DNA from: Tunturiibacter gelidiferens
GTDB lineage: Bacteria; Acidobacteriota; Terriglobia; Terriglobales; Acidobacteriaceae
Length of the DNA: 64,000 nt
Direction: 5' to 3'
NCBI RefSeq assembly: GCF_013410115.1
Contig: NZ_JACCCV010000001.1
Span: 1,612,001 to 1,676,000 of the forward strand
The position numbers and the translations under genes were made by a program. The notes beneath the pieces were generated by a model that saw only the letters and a program-made list of their open reading frames with translations, was not told the origin of the DNA and did not search any database. Numbering within the stretch: the first letter of the stretch is position 1; every line of letters begins with the position of its first letter. This document shows positions 18,604 through 27,085 of the stretch, piece by piece.

Positions 18604-18870
18604 CTAGGGGCGCGAAGGGAACATTCCGTTGACGGCGATGATATTGTGCACCGGGGCTGCGGTGTCCTTGCCGGCTACGGCGTGAGTCTTTGCGTCGGGC
18701 AGGTTGGGGAGGTTGAAGGTGGTGGTGCCGTCCCCGCCATACTGTGTGCCGAGGAGGGCGAAGAGTGCCTGATTTTGATTGATGGGCAGAGACGCGCCGT
18801 TGCAGGCGGCCCAGCCTGCGGGAACGAAGTTGAAGGCGACGACTCTGATTTCGCCTAAGAATGGATCCAT
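18604..18870 (-). CDS. Short phage tail-collar domain protein
   Basis: An 88-aa protein matching the tail-collar (MdpB/microcystin-dependent) domain: PFLGEIRVVAFNFVPAGWAACNGASLPI, then ALFALLGTQYGGDGTTTFNLPNLP, and the ending NIIAVNGMFPSRP. Full members run about 170 aa because of a middle segment that is missing here, yet both the start and the typical end are present, so it may be a natural compact form rather than a truncation. No other phage gene is near. Such proteins occur outside prophages in many soil bacteria; their role there is unclear. Confidence 0.75.
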   Translation of the reverse strand: MDPFLGEIRVVAFNFVPAGWAACNGASLPINQNQALFALLGTQYGGDGTTTFNLPNLPDAKTHAVAGKDTAAPVHNIIAVNGMFPSRP

Positions 18871-19009
18871 GGGGAACTCTCCTGGCCCGAAGGCCGTGCG
18901 TCATGGTGTAGCGCTAAGTTGATCAGGACGTAGAGATAGTCCCGAAGAGTGAAGCAACTTGACGATACACAGCGGCGTGGAGGGGCGGTATGACTTGCAA
19001 GTTGTAGGG

Positions 19010-19822
19010 TCAGCGGGCGGGGGTTGATTGAGGGGTCTCGGTTTCGCTCGCGGCTGAGATTTCGGCTTGGCTGGTCGGAGTCGTCTCGTGTGCGGCGGGA
19101 GGGTTCGACGGGCTTTCGGCGGCCTGAGCGATGCGGGCGAGGTTGAGGTGCTGCTCCATGGAGCGGCGAGCCTGCGCGGGGTTGTGGGAGCGGATGGCAC
19201 GATAGATCTCGCGGTGCATCTCGGAGGATTCTTTTAAATCTACGGCGTTCTGGATGGTCTTGCTGCGGATCTCATAGAGATTGGCGATGAGAGTCTCCAT
19301 GATGGCGGCCAGGATGGGGTTGGCCGCGGCGCGGGCGATGGCGCGATGGAAGCGGACGTCATGGATGAGGTACTCGTGGGGATCGTCGAGCGCGGCGTAC
19401 ATCTCGGCGACCTCTTCGGCCAGCTCTGTCACCTGTTCCTCGGTAGCGCGTTCGGCGGCGAGAGCGGCGAGGTTGGATTCGATGATGATGCGGGCTTCGA
19501 ACATCTGTCCGGGAAGGAAGCCGTGGAGCGCGCCGAGGACGGAGAAGGAGCTGGAGTCGAACGAGGGCGGACCGGAGGCGACGAAGGTTCCAGCGCCGTG
19601 GCGGCTTTTGAGGACGCCCATGGCTGCGAGAAAGCCGATGCCGGACCGCAGACTGGAGCGGCTGATCTTGAGCTGGCGAGCCAGGTCGCGCTCGGGGGGG
19701 AGGCGGTCGCCGGGGCGAACCTCTCCCGAACTGATGAGCGAGCGGATGTGTTCAACGACCTGCATGGTGAGCTGGCTGTGGCTGGAGACCTCGTCGAACT
19801 GCTCTTTGACCTCTTTTTTCAT
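19010..19822 (-). CDS. GntR/FadR family transcriptional regulator
   Basis: A 270-aa protein from ATG 19822. The N terminus (about residues 15-80) is a GntR winged helix: RSLISSGEVRPGDRLPPERDLARQL, then SRSSLRSGIGFLAAMGVLKSRHGAGTFV. Residues about 100-235 are an FCD ligand-binding domain (EARIIIESNLAALAAERATEE; DVRFHRAIARAAANPILAAIMETL; HREIYRAIRSHNPAQARRSMEQHL) with His residues that can coordinate a metal and a carboxylate ligand. The C-terminal 35 residues are Thr/Ser/Pro-rich. It lies about 140 bases downstream of a hexuronate-type transporter on the same strand, so a sugar acid is a reasonable effector, as inference. Confidence 0.85.
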   Translation of the reverse strand: MKKEVKEQFDEVSSHSQLTMQVVEHIRSLISSGEVRPGDRLPPERDLARQLKISRSSLRSGIGFLAAMGVLKSRHGAGTFVASGPPSFDSSSFSVLGALHGFLPGQMFEARIIIESNLAALAAERATEEQVTELAEEVAEMYAALDDPHEYLIHDVRFHRAIARAAANPILAAIMETLIANLYEIRSKTIQNAVDLKESSEMHREIYRAIRSHNPAQARRSMEQHLNLARIAQAAESPSNPPAAHETTPTSQAEISAASETETPQSTPAR

Positions 19823-19962
19823 GCTGAACGAAGCTCCCTTGCGCCTGATTTGATGAAGGGTAACACGGCGGTGCGGCGCATGTTTCAGTGGGACGGGTAG
19901 GGGAGCGAGACGTTTCGGGCTGTGTTCGACGCTGCTCATTGTTGCGATTGGGAAGACGGGAT

Positions 19963-21291
19963 TTAGGCAGTTTGCCGGCCGCCGAGACGTGGAACCAGGA
20001 GCTGGAAGATCAGGAGAGCAGTGACGTAGGCGAGGCCTCCCATGGTAAAGATCAGCAAAGGATGGAGGGAGAAGTAGTGAGAGACGAGCCAGGTGAAGCA
20101 CGCTCCGCCGAGGGCTCCGGCAGCGCCGCCGATGCCGACTACGGTGCTGACGCTGGTCGAGGGGAACATGTCCGTTGGAGTGGAGAAGAGGTTGGCAGAC
20201 CAGCCTTGATGGGCGGCGGTGGCGAGACAGAAGAGCGCGATAGCGGGCCAGGCATTGTGTGGGGAGATGGAGTGCATGTGCGGGACGAGCATGATGGGAA
20301 GAACGCAAAGGGCACAGATGAGAAGGGCGAACTTGCGACCGGAGTTGACGGTGTGGCCGTGCTTCATGCGAAATCCGGAGAGCCAGCCGCCAGCGATGGA
20401 GCCGATGCTTGCGGCGGTGTAGATGACGATGAGCGGGTACTTTACGTGGCTTAGATTGAGGCCGTAGTTATCGTTGAGGAATTTGGGGAGATAAAAGAGA
20501 TAGAACCACCAGATGGGGTCGGTGATGCCTTTGGCGATGGAGAAGGCCCAAAAGCCGCGGTGGTGGAGAAGGATGGGGTAGATGGAGCCGCCCTGCGTGA
20601 CGGGGGCAAGGTCAGTCTGGGTTTGCGTCGCGCTGCGGCGAAGTTTGTTGTAAGGGAAGATAAGCCAGATGATTGCCCAGATGAGTCCCATGGAGCCGGT
20701 GCAGATGAAGGCGGCGTGCCATCCCCAACGGGCGGCGACCGCTGCGATGAGAACCGGGGCGATGAAAGCGGAGGCGTTGGAGCCAGAGTTGAAGAGGCCG
20801 GTGGCGAGGGCGCGCTCTTCGGAGGGGAACCACTCGGTGGTGGCCTTGATGGCGGCGGGGAAGTTGCCGGATTCGCCGAGGCCGAGGAAGACGCGCGCGA
20901 TGCAGAAGCCGGCGACGCTGGCCACCATGGAATGGCTGATCGAGGCACATCCCCAGATCAGGATGGCGAGGGCGTATCCGGTTTTAGTTCCGAGTTTGTC
21001 GATGATGCGGCCGGCGAAGAGAAAGCCGACGCCATAGGCGATCTGGAAGCAGATGAGGACGCGTCCATAGTTGAGGTTGTAAGCGGTTTGATGAGCGGCG
21101 TCGATGCCGGGAATCCAGCCCATGAAGTCGAGGTGGAGGAGCGGCTCGATGAGGGAGAAGACCGAGCGGTCCATGTAATTAATGGTGGTGGCGAGGAAGA
21201 GAAGACCGCAGACGAGCCAGCGGACGGTGGATTTCTCCGGGGCGGTGGTGGTGAAGCCCGAGTCAGGCAGGCTGGCAGTGTTGATCGACAT
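19963..21291 (-). CDS. MFS transporter of the hexuronate (ExuT/GudP) type
   Basis: A 442-aa protein with twelve predicted hydrophobic segments. The first half shows ATTINYMDRSVFSLIEP and RVFLGLGESGNFPAAIKATTEWFPSEERALATGLFNSG, close to the anion:cation symporter (ExuT, GudP, GarP) signature; GITDPIWWFYLFYLPKFL is also typical. These import hexuronates, hexarates or related sugar acids with protons. The adjacent FadR-type regulator supports a sugar-acid substrate. The exact substrate is not determined. Confidence 0.85.
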   Translation of the reverse strand: MSINTASLPDSGFTTTAPEKSTVRWLVCGLLFLATTINYMDRSVFSLIEPLLHLDFMGWIPGIDAAHQTAYNLNYGRVLICFQIAYGVGFLFAGRIIDKLGTKTGYALAILIWGCASISHSMVASVAGFCIARVFLGLGESGNFPAAIKATTEWFPSEERALATGLFNSGSNASAFIAPVLIAAVAARWGWHAAFICTGSMGLIWAIIWLIFPYNKLRRSATQTQTDLAPVTQGGSIYPILLHHRGFWAFSIAKGITDPIWWFYLFYLPKFLNDNYGLNLSHVKYPLIVIYTAASIGSIAGGWLSGFRMKHGHTVNSGRKFALLICALCVLPIMLVPHMHSISPHNAWPAIALFCLATAAHQGWSANLFSTPTDMFPSTSVSTVVGIGGAAGALGGACFTWLVSHYFSLHPLLIFTMGGLAYVTALLIFQLLVPRLGGRQTA

Positions 21292-21586
21292 TAGTTGTAA
21301 CTCCAGCGTAAATGTTGGTCCGACGGCTGCCCGGATTGCGCCTGCTGCGGCAGATTCGGGTCAAGGGGTGTCGAGGATGAGGATAGTCTGTGCTGGGCAG
21401 TAGGTGTCAAGCGCCGTCTCCGATGATCTGGAAAGATCATTTTTGATTACAAATGAATGCGTTGGAGCGCTGGCGAACGAAGGAAGGTGGGCGACCGGGT
21501 TTTGAGAAGGGTCCATTTGAAGAGTTCAAGCACATGAATGTTAAGGGCGCTTTGCCGGTGAGGAAGGTGGGCATGGGAGATGCGAG
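21292..21586. other. Divergent promoter region between transporter and MeaB gene
   Basis: About 295 bases separate the two divergent genes. The region holds a short hairpin (ATGATCT, GGAA, AGATCAT at 21423-21440) followed by TTTTTG, which resembles a weak terminator. I see no clear GntR operator or coding sequence. Confidence 0.4.
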
Positions 21587-22852
21587 GTGGAGCACGTTAT
21601 TATCGCTAACGTGCCTAAGGATTTCAGGACGAGTGGGGTTGAAGTTGCGCAGATGATGGCGCGGGTGCGGGCAGGCGATGTTCGTGCTCTGGCTCGGGCC
21701 TTATCTCTCGTGGAGGATGGCGGGGGAGCGGAGGTGCTTGCGGCTTGCCGGGAGTTTGCGGGCAGATCGCTGCGGGTGGGAGTGACGGGGCCTCCTGGGG
21801 CGGGGAAGAGCACGCTGGTGGACCAGATGGTGAGGTGGCTTCGGCAGCAGGGGCAGAGTGTGGGGGTGGTGGCGGTCGATCCGTCTAGTCCTTACACGGG
21901 TGGGGCGTTGTTGGGGGACCGGATTCGGATGCAGGATTTTGCCGGGGATGATGGGGTGTTTATTCGCAGCATGGCTTCGCGTGGGGCTATGGGGGGCGTT
22001 GCGCGTGCGGCTGCCGATGTTTGCTCGGTGATGGAGGCGGCCGGGCGGCAGACGATTGTGATTGAGACGGTGGGTGTGGGACAGGATGAGGTGGATGTGA
22101 TCGGCCTGGCGGATGTGACTGTGCTGGTGCTTGTGCCCGGAATGGGCGATGAGGTGCAGAGTCTGAAGGCTGGCGTGATGGAGGTCGCGGATGTGTTTGT
22201 TGTGAACAAGAGCGACCGTGGGGGCGCGGAGCTGGTAGAGCAGGAGATTGTTGCGATGCAGGCTTTGGCGGTTGGAGAGGGTGAGTGGGTGCCTCCTGTT
22301 GTGCGGACGGTCGCGACTACGGGGGAGGGTGTCAAGGAGTTGATGGAGACGGTGAGACGATGCGCCTTGGAGAAGGGGTCGCGAAGAGTAAGGCTTGAGA
22401 GCGCTGACACTCTGTGCGTGCTGGGGCAGGGCGGGCTGCGGCTGGATCATCTTGGCGTCGCGGTGAAGAGCATTGCGGGGGCGCGTGGATTTTATGAGGC
22501 GCTGGGGCTGGTGGTGAGCCATGAAGAGACAGTGGAGCATGAGCAGGTGAAGACGGCGATGCTGCCGCTGGGAGAAAGCCGTATCGAGTTGTTGGAGGCG
22601 ACCGAGGCAGATTCCACGATTGGGAGATTTTTGGCGAAGCGAGGTGAGGGGCTGCATCATATCGCCGTCCATGTGGATGAGATTGACGTGATGTTTGCGC
22701 GGCTGACAAAGCAAGGGGTGAGGTTGGCGAGCAATGCGGTGAGAGTGGGGGCTGGCGGGCATCGGTATTTCTTTGTGCATCCGGCCAGCACAGGGGGCGT
22801 GTTGCTGGAGATTGTCGGGGATGCAGTTGAGCCGCGGAAGGGTGGGGAGTGA
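21587..22852 (+). CDS. MeaB GTPase fused to methylmalonyl-CoA epimerase
   Basis: A 421-aa protein of two domains. Residues about 15-275 are the MeaB/ArgK G-protein chaperone (Walker A GPPGAGKST at 68-76; VVAVDPSSPYTGGALLGDRIRM; FIRSMASRGAMGG; ETVGVGQDEVDV; VNKSD), which loads and protects methylmalonyl-CoA mutase. Residues about 286-415 are a glyoxalase-fold methylmalonyl-CoA epimerase (LDHLGVAVKSIAGARGFYEALGL; GEGLHHIAVHV; LLEIVG), with His and Glu metal ligands. The two steps neighbour each other in propionate metabolism. The start is GTG 21587. The mutase is not in the window. It overlaps tsaB by one base. Confidence 0.9.
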   Translation: MEHVIIANVPKDFRTSGVEVAQMMARVRAGDVRALARALSLVEDGGGAEVLAACREFAGRSLRVGVTGPPGAGKSTLVDQMVRWLRQQGQSVGVVAVDPSSPYTGGALLGDRIRMQDFAGDDGVFIRSMASRGAMGGVARAAADVCSVMEAAGRQTIVIETVGVGQDEVDVIGLADVTVLVLVPGMGDEVQSLKAGVMEVADVFVVNKSDRGGAELVEQEIVAMQALAVGEGEWVPPVVRTVATTGEGVKELMETVRRCALEKGSRRVRLESADTLCVLGQGGLRLDHLGVAVKSIAGARGFYEALGLVVSHEETVEHEQVKTAMLPLGESRIELLEATEADSTIGRFLAKRGEGLHHIAVHVDEIDVMFARLTKQGVRLASNAVRVGAGGHRYFFVHPASTGGVLLEIVGDAVEPRKGGE

Positions 22853-23520
22853 TGCGGTTTCTGATGATTCATACGGCAGGGGGTGAGGGGAGCGTTGCGC
22901 TGGCGGATACCGAGATGGCGTCGGCGATCGTTGCGACTGAGGTGTTGCCGGGAAGGAGTTCGTCGGAACGGCTGGTTCCAACTGTGCGGCGGCTGATGGC
23001 GTCGAGTGGATGGCTGCTGAGAGAGTTGGCGGCTGTGGTTGTGGTGTATGGGCCGGGATCTTTTACCGGGGTGCGAGTGGGGGTGAGCGCGGCGAAGGGG
23101 CTGAGTGAGGCTGGAGCGGTGCCGCTGATTGCAGTGTCGCGGCTGGCGCTGCTTGCTGGCGCCGTCGATGGCGGGGAGCAGAGGGTGCATGCCGTTCTGG
23201 ATGCTGGTCGCGGAGAGTTTTATTACGGGGAATATATGGGGAGGAGATGCGTACGGGAGGTCTTGGTAGGCGCGCAGGATGTGAGGACGGCGGCTTCGGG
23301 TGGGTTGGTGGTTGTGTGTGAATTGAAGGTGGCGGAGGCTTTGCTGGAGTTATGTCCGAAGTTGGTGGATGAGCCGTTGGCAGGGGATGCTCTGCCGTTT
23401 GCGGTAGAGCGAGTTGTGTCGGGGCGATTTGATGATGCTGCTGCGCTGGATGCGAATTATCTGAGACGGACCGATGCTGAGATATTTGCCAAACCTACTG
23501 CTCCGCGAGCCACTCGATGA
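22852..23520 (+). CDS. tsaB: tRNA threonylcarbamoyladenosine biosynthesis protein TsaB
   Basis: A 222-aa member of the ASKHA family. The segments VVVYGPGSFTGVRVGVSAAKGLSEA and VHAVLDAGRGEFYYGEY are the TsaB signature. TsaB pairs with TsaD to add the t6A modification at position 37 of ANN-decoding tRNAs. I use ATG 22852, overlapping the stop of the MeaB fusion (TGATG); a GTG one codon earlier exists. N-terminal residues MRFLMIHTAGGEGSVAL replace the usual ILAIDTS, a mild divergence. It overlaps rimI by four bases. Confidence 0.88.
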   Translation: MRFLMIHTAGGEGSVALADTEMASAIVATEVLPGRSSSERLVPTVRRLMASSGWLLRELAAVVVVYGPGSFTGVRVGVSAAKGLSEAGAVPLIAVSRLALLAGAVDGGEQRVHAVLDAGRGEFYYGEYMGRRCVREVLVGAQDVRTAASGGLVVVCELKVAEALLELCPKLVDEPLAGDALPFAVERVVSGRFDDAAALDANYLRRTDAEIFAKPTAPRATR

Positions 23521-24014
23521 GTTCGGCCAAGTATAGGGTTCGCTCTGGTCGTGCTGAGGACTTTGTTGGTGTGATAAGGCTGGAGAGAGCTACGCCTGAC
23601 GCTCCGCATTGGGCGGAGGCCGAGTATGCGGCAATTGTGGGTGCCGATAGAAGCTCTGAGGTTGCGGTGACGAGGTGCTTGTTCGTTGCGGAGTCGGATG
23701 CTGGGTTGTTGGGTTTTGCAGTTGGAAAGGTTCTTGTTTCCGGGGCTGTGAGGCTGGCCGAGCTTGAAAGCGTGGCAGTAAGTGCGTCGGCCCGACGAGT
23801 GGGCGTGGGAAGGGCGTTGTGCGGGGGGGTCATTTGCTGGTGCAGGGAGCGGGGTGCGAAGGAGATGGAACTCGAGGTGAGGGCGGGGAGTGGGGGTGCA
23901 GTTGCGCTTTACAGGGGGTTAGGGTTTGCGGTCGTTGGACAGCGCGATAACTACTACCACGATCCTACAGAGGACGCGTTGCTGATGCAATTGAAGTTAG
24001 CTGGAGACGAGTAA
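23517..24014 (+). CDS. rimI: RimI-type GNAT N-acetyltransferase
   Basis: A 165-aa GNAT enzyme. The acetyl-CoA loop region is ESVAVSASARRVGVGRALCGGVI (the R/Q-x-x-G-x-G/A motif), followed by ELEVRAGSGGAVALYRGLGFAVVGQRDNYYHDPTEDALLM, the RimI-style end. RimI acetylates the N terminus of ribosomal protein S18; the usual tsaB-rimI linkage is kept here with an ATGA overlap. Substrate in this organism is inferred from that context. Confidence 0.82.
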   Translation: MSSAKYRVRSGRAEDFVGVIRLERATPDAPHWAEAEYAAIVGADRSSEVAVTRCLFVAESDAGLLGFAVGKVLVSGAVRLAELESVAVSASARRVGVGRALCGGVICWCRERGAKEMELEVRAGSGGAVALYRGLGFAVVGQRDNYYHDPTEDALLMQLKLAGDE

Positions 24015-24095
24015 TCCACATTGCCGGTAATTATCGCGCTGTGATAGCGTGTCGGCCATCAGTGCGAAGTCGTCTGTTGCTGGAGGTACTCTCAC

Positions 24096-24314
24096 GTGCA
24101 AACTGGCAAGTTCACCGAGCTGCCCCATCCTGCGTCGTTCCCTTCCATTCAACAATTGATGCAAGAACATAGCCTTTATGATCGCAGGCTGGATACGCTG
24201 CGGTCCAAGTTGTTTCTCACTGACTCGGAACAGTTGGAAGAGGTGAGATTGAAGAAGCTGAAGCTCAGTTTGAAGGATGAGATCGAGCGGCTTCGACGCC
24301 TGGGAGCATCCTAA
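24096..24314 (+). CDS. DUF465 (YdcH-like) small protein
   Basis: A 72-aa protein starting at GTG 24096 with a GGAGG site eight bases upstream. It is mostly helical and charged: MQEHSLYDRRLDTLRSKLF, then LEEVRLKKLKLSLKDEIERLRR, the pattern of the DUF465/YdcH family. Function is unknown. It is a single gene in a short gap between rimI and psd. Confidence 0.78.
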   Translation: MQTGKFTELPHPASFPSIQQLMQEHSLYDRRLDTLRSKLFLTDSEQLEEVRLKKLKLSLKDEIERLRRLGAS

Positions 24315-24410
24315 AGCTAGAAGACGCGGTTTTGACCGTATGGAGGCGACAGGCCTGACTAGCGTTACGCTCAGGTCCGAGGTGTACGTGGCCTTATAAT
24401 CGAGTCACTT

Positions 24411-25061
24411 ATGGTGCGAGACGGTTTTTTCTATGCCTTAGGGCTTGGGGTTGTTGCGGCGGCACTTTGGTATCTGAATATGCCGATTGCGCTGGTGGCG
24501 TTGCCGGTGGTGCTGGCGGCTTTCTTTTTGTGGTTTTTTCGCGATCCGAACAGGACGATTCCGCAGGCGCCGGGACAGATTGTGTCTCCTGGGGACGGGG
24601 TGGTTACGGAAGCTGAGTGGATCGAAACGGTTAGCGGGAGTCGGTTGCGACTTAGCATCTTTCTGAACGTGTTTGATGTGCATGTGAACCGTTCGCCGGT
24701 GGGCGGAGTCGTGAAGGTGTGCGAGTTTCGCAAGGGCGAATTCATGAATGCGATGAAGCCGGAGTCTGTGTTGAACAACGAGCAGACTCTGATTACGATC
24801 GATGCCGGTGGATATGAAGTCAGCTTCAAACAGATAGCCGGGCTGCTGGCTCGGCGTATTGTGTGCAACCTGAAAGTAGGTGACCGAGTGGAGCGTGGAC
24901 AGCGGATCGGCCTCATCAAATTTGGGTCGCGGGTGGATGTACTGATGCCGGCAGCGGCGAACCTGAAGGTGAAGACGGGGGCTCGCGTTAAGGGTGGGTC
25001 GACCGTGCTGGCCGTGCTCCCGGAGCAGTCGCTGAGAGACGCACCGGCAGTGGTGGCCTAA
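24411..25061 (+). CDS. psd: Phosphatidylserine decarboxylase proenzyme
   Basis: A 216-aa short-form PSD. Two N-terminal membrane segments (about residues 5-42) precede FFRDPNRTIP and the active-site region SPGDGVVTEAEW, FLNVFDVHVNRSPVGG and the auto-cleavage site KFGS at Gly172-Ser173, which creates the pyruvoyl group. It converts phosphatidylserine to phosphatidylethanolamine in the membrane. It overlaps pssA by one base (TAATG), giving the expected two-step operon. Confidence 0.95.
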   Translation: MVRDGFFYALGLGVVAAALWYLNMPIALVALPVVLAAFFLWFFRDPNRTIPQAPGQIVSPGDGVVTEAEWIETVSGSRLRLSIFLNVFDVHVNRSPVGGVVKVCEFRKGEFMNAMKPESVLNNEQTLITIDAGGYEVSFKQIAGLLARRIVCNLKVGDRVERGQRIGLIKFGSRVDVLMPAAANLKVKTGARVKGGSTVLAVLPEQSLRDAPAVVA

Positions 25062-25900
25062 TGGAGGACGCGCAGATCGAGACCGACGAGAAGGTGAGGC
25101 GTCAACCTAGTCGGGGGATGTACGTGCTGCCATCGCTATTTACGGCGGGCAACATGGCCGCTGGGTACTACGCAATTACGCAGAGTATTCAGGGGTCCGT
25201 GGCGGATCAGAGTTACTTCGATCGAGCTGCGTTGGCGCTTGGGATTGCCGTTCTGTTCGATGGTCTTGATGGCATCATCGCAAGAATGACCCACACGACC
25301 AGCGACTTTGGAAAGGAGCTTGACTCGTTGGCAGACGTGATTACGTTTGGCGTGGCGCCGAGTCTGCTGGCTTATATATGGGGTTTTCGGATGCTGCCTT
25401 TGATGGCGCATCCGGAGGCGCGACAGCAAATTGTACATATCGGGGTGTTTGTCTGTTTTATCTTTTTGATATGCGGCGCCAGTCGGCTGGCGAGATTTAA
25501 TATCAGCATCAACCCGCAGCCTCGCAATCCGGGGCGGCCGGGCAAGAAATATTTTGTGGGCATGCCGATTCCGGCAGGTGCGGGCGTGATCAGCTCGGTG
25601 ATTCACTTTCAACACGGATCGCCGATCGACAGTCCCTGGATTGCGTTGGTATGGCTATGTCTTCTGCTCTTCACCAGTTTTTTGATGGTGAGCAACTGGC
25701 GGTTCTGGAGTGCGAAGGAGATCACGCTTGGTAAGCGTCATCCCTTTCAACTGGTCGCGGTGATAGCGTTTATAGGAGCGCTGATCGTGCTGTATTCGGA
25801 GTACATGCTGATCATTCTGGCAATGGCGTATCTGGTGTCCGGTGTGGTGGCTCGGCTTGCGTACTCGTGGGGGCGAGAGCGGCGGCACTCCGCGGTGTAA
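25061..25900 (+). CDS. pssA: CDP-diacylglycerol-serine O-phosphatidyltransferase
   Basis: A 279-aa membrane enzyme with about eight hydrophobic segments. The CDP-alcohol phosphatidyltransferase motif is complete: DGLDGIIARMTHTTSDFGKE then LDSLAD (Dx2DGx2AR x8 G x3 D x3 D). It makes phosphatidylserine from CDP-diacylglycerol and serine, the substrate of the psd gene just upstream. The C-terminal basic WGRERRHS faces the cytoplasm by the positive-inside rule. Confidence is high. Confidence 0.95.
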   Translation: MEDAQIETDEKVRRQPSRGMYVLPSLFTAGNMAAGYYAITQSIQGSVADQSYFDRAALALGIAVLFDGLDGIIARMTHTTSDFGKELDSLADVITFGVAPSLLAYIWGFRMLPLMAHPEARQQIVHIGVFVCFIFLICGASRLARFNISINPQPRNPGRPGKKYFVGMPIPAGAGVISSVIHFQHGSPIDSPWIALVWLCLLLFTSFLMVSNWRFWSAKEITLGKRHPFQLVAVIAFIGALIVLYSEYMLIILAMAYLVSGVVARLAYSWGRERRHSAV

Positions 25901-25976
25901 GTCGGTGACGGGAGATGAACAGATAAGATAGTAATCTGGCGCTCAGACCTTACGTCTCGTCGGACATCAGGAAAAT

Positions 25977-27032
25977 ATGACGGAAAGAATGTATCGAATC
26001 GGAATCGTTGGGGCGTCTTCGCTCGCTGGTAAAGAGCTGAGCGAGGAGTTGGCCGAGTCGGTGCTGGGAGCATCGGACTTTGTCCTGCTCGACGAAGAAG
26101 AAGCCGCTGGCCAAGTGACCTCCGCTGGCGATGAGGTTGTTTTTATACAACGACTGGAGACATCTTCCTTCGACCGAATGGACTTTGTTTTTTTTGCGGG
26201 CAGTGCAGAGGTGACGAAGAAGCATTGGCAGGCCGCGCGGCGCGAGGGGGCGAGCATTGTCGATCTAACGTACGCGTTGGAGGGCGAGAAGGATGTTCTG
26301 GTGCGGGCTCCTTGGGTGGCTGAGGTGCTTGCAGATAAGAGCGAGCCTGGAGGCCCAGAGCCGGATTTGAAGACGCCAGCTCTAGTAGCTGCGCATCCGG
26401 TCGCTGTGATGCTTGCCCTAGTTGCCGGAAGACTGCAAGCGAAGATGGCTTTGACGAGCGTTGCTGCGACCGTCATGGAACCGGCGTCCGAGTATGGCCG
26501 CGCCGCGATGGATGAGTTGCATCAGCAGACTGTTACCCTGCTTTCATTTCAGACGCTACCACGGGAGCAATATGATGCGCAGGTGGCATTTAATCTGTTG
26601 CCTTCGCTCGGCGATGCCGCGAAGGTGAAGCTGAGCGCCACGGAACGGCGTATCCGCAAACACTACGCTGGGCTTGCTGATTCGCTGTTACCTGAACTGG
26701 CGCTGCAGGTCATTCAGGCTCCGGTGTTTCATGGGTATGTCGTTTCGATGCTGGTGGAACTCTCTGGTGAAGCGACGCAGGAGGAAGTAGAGGCGGCGCT
26801 TGCCGGGGAACATATAGACGTAGTAAGCGAGGAATCCGATCCGCCGAGCAACCTGAGTGCGGCGGGGCAGGAGGACATTATGGTACGAGTGAGCGGAGAC
26901 TTTGATCAGGGGGAGCGAGGAACACGCTTCTGGCTGTGGCTCGCTGCGGATAACCTGAAGCTCGCGGCGCTGAATGCGATTGCATGCGGCGGGGAGCTAA
27001 GCAGGTTGCGTCCCCGTGGCAAGGTGCAGTAG
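25977..27032 (+). CDS. Aspartate-semialdehyde dehydrogenase-like protein lacking the catalytic cysteine
   Basis: A 351-aa protein. The N terminus YRIGIVGASSLAGKELSEEL is the NADP-binding Rossmann motif of the Asd/USG-1 family, and SVAATVMEPASEYGRAAMDELHQQT follows the family dimerisation layout. The position of the catalytic Cys (GNCS/T in true Asd) reads PALVAAHPVAVML, with no Cys. The enzyme therefore cannot form the usual thioacyl intermediate, as in USG-1-like paralogues. Function is unknown. It follows pssA by about 75 bases. Confidence 0.78.
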   Translation: MTERMYRIGIVGASSLAGKELSEELAESVLGASDFVLLDEEEAAGQVTSAGDEVVFIQRLETSSFDRMDFVFFAGSAEVTKKHWQAARREGASIVDLTYALEGEKDVLVRAPWVAEVLADKSEPGGPEPDLKTPALVAAHPVAVMLALVAGRLQAKMALTSVAATVMEPASEYGRAAMDELHQQTVTLLSFQTLPREQYDAQVAFNLLPSLGDAAKVKLSATERRIRKHYAGLADSLLPELALQVIQAPVFHGYVVSMLVELSGEATQEEVEAALAGEHIDVVSEESDPPSNLSAAGQEDIMVRVSGDFDQGERGTRFWLWLAADNLKLAALNAIACGGELSRLRPRGKVQ

Positions 27033-27085
27033 GGTTCGTTGTGCCCACTTTTTAGAGTGGCAAGTGAAAGGGACTGGAAGGCTCA

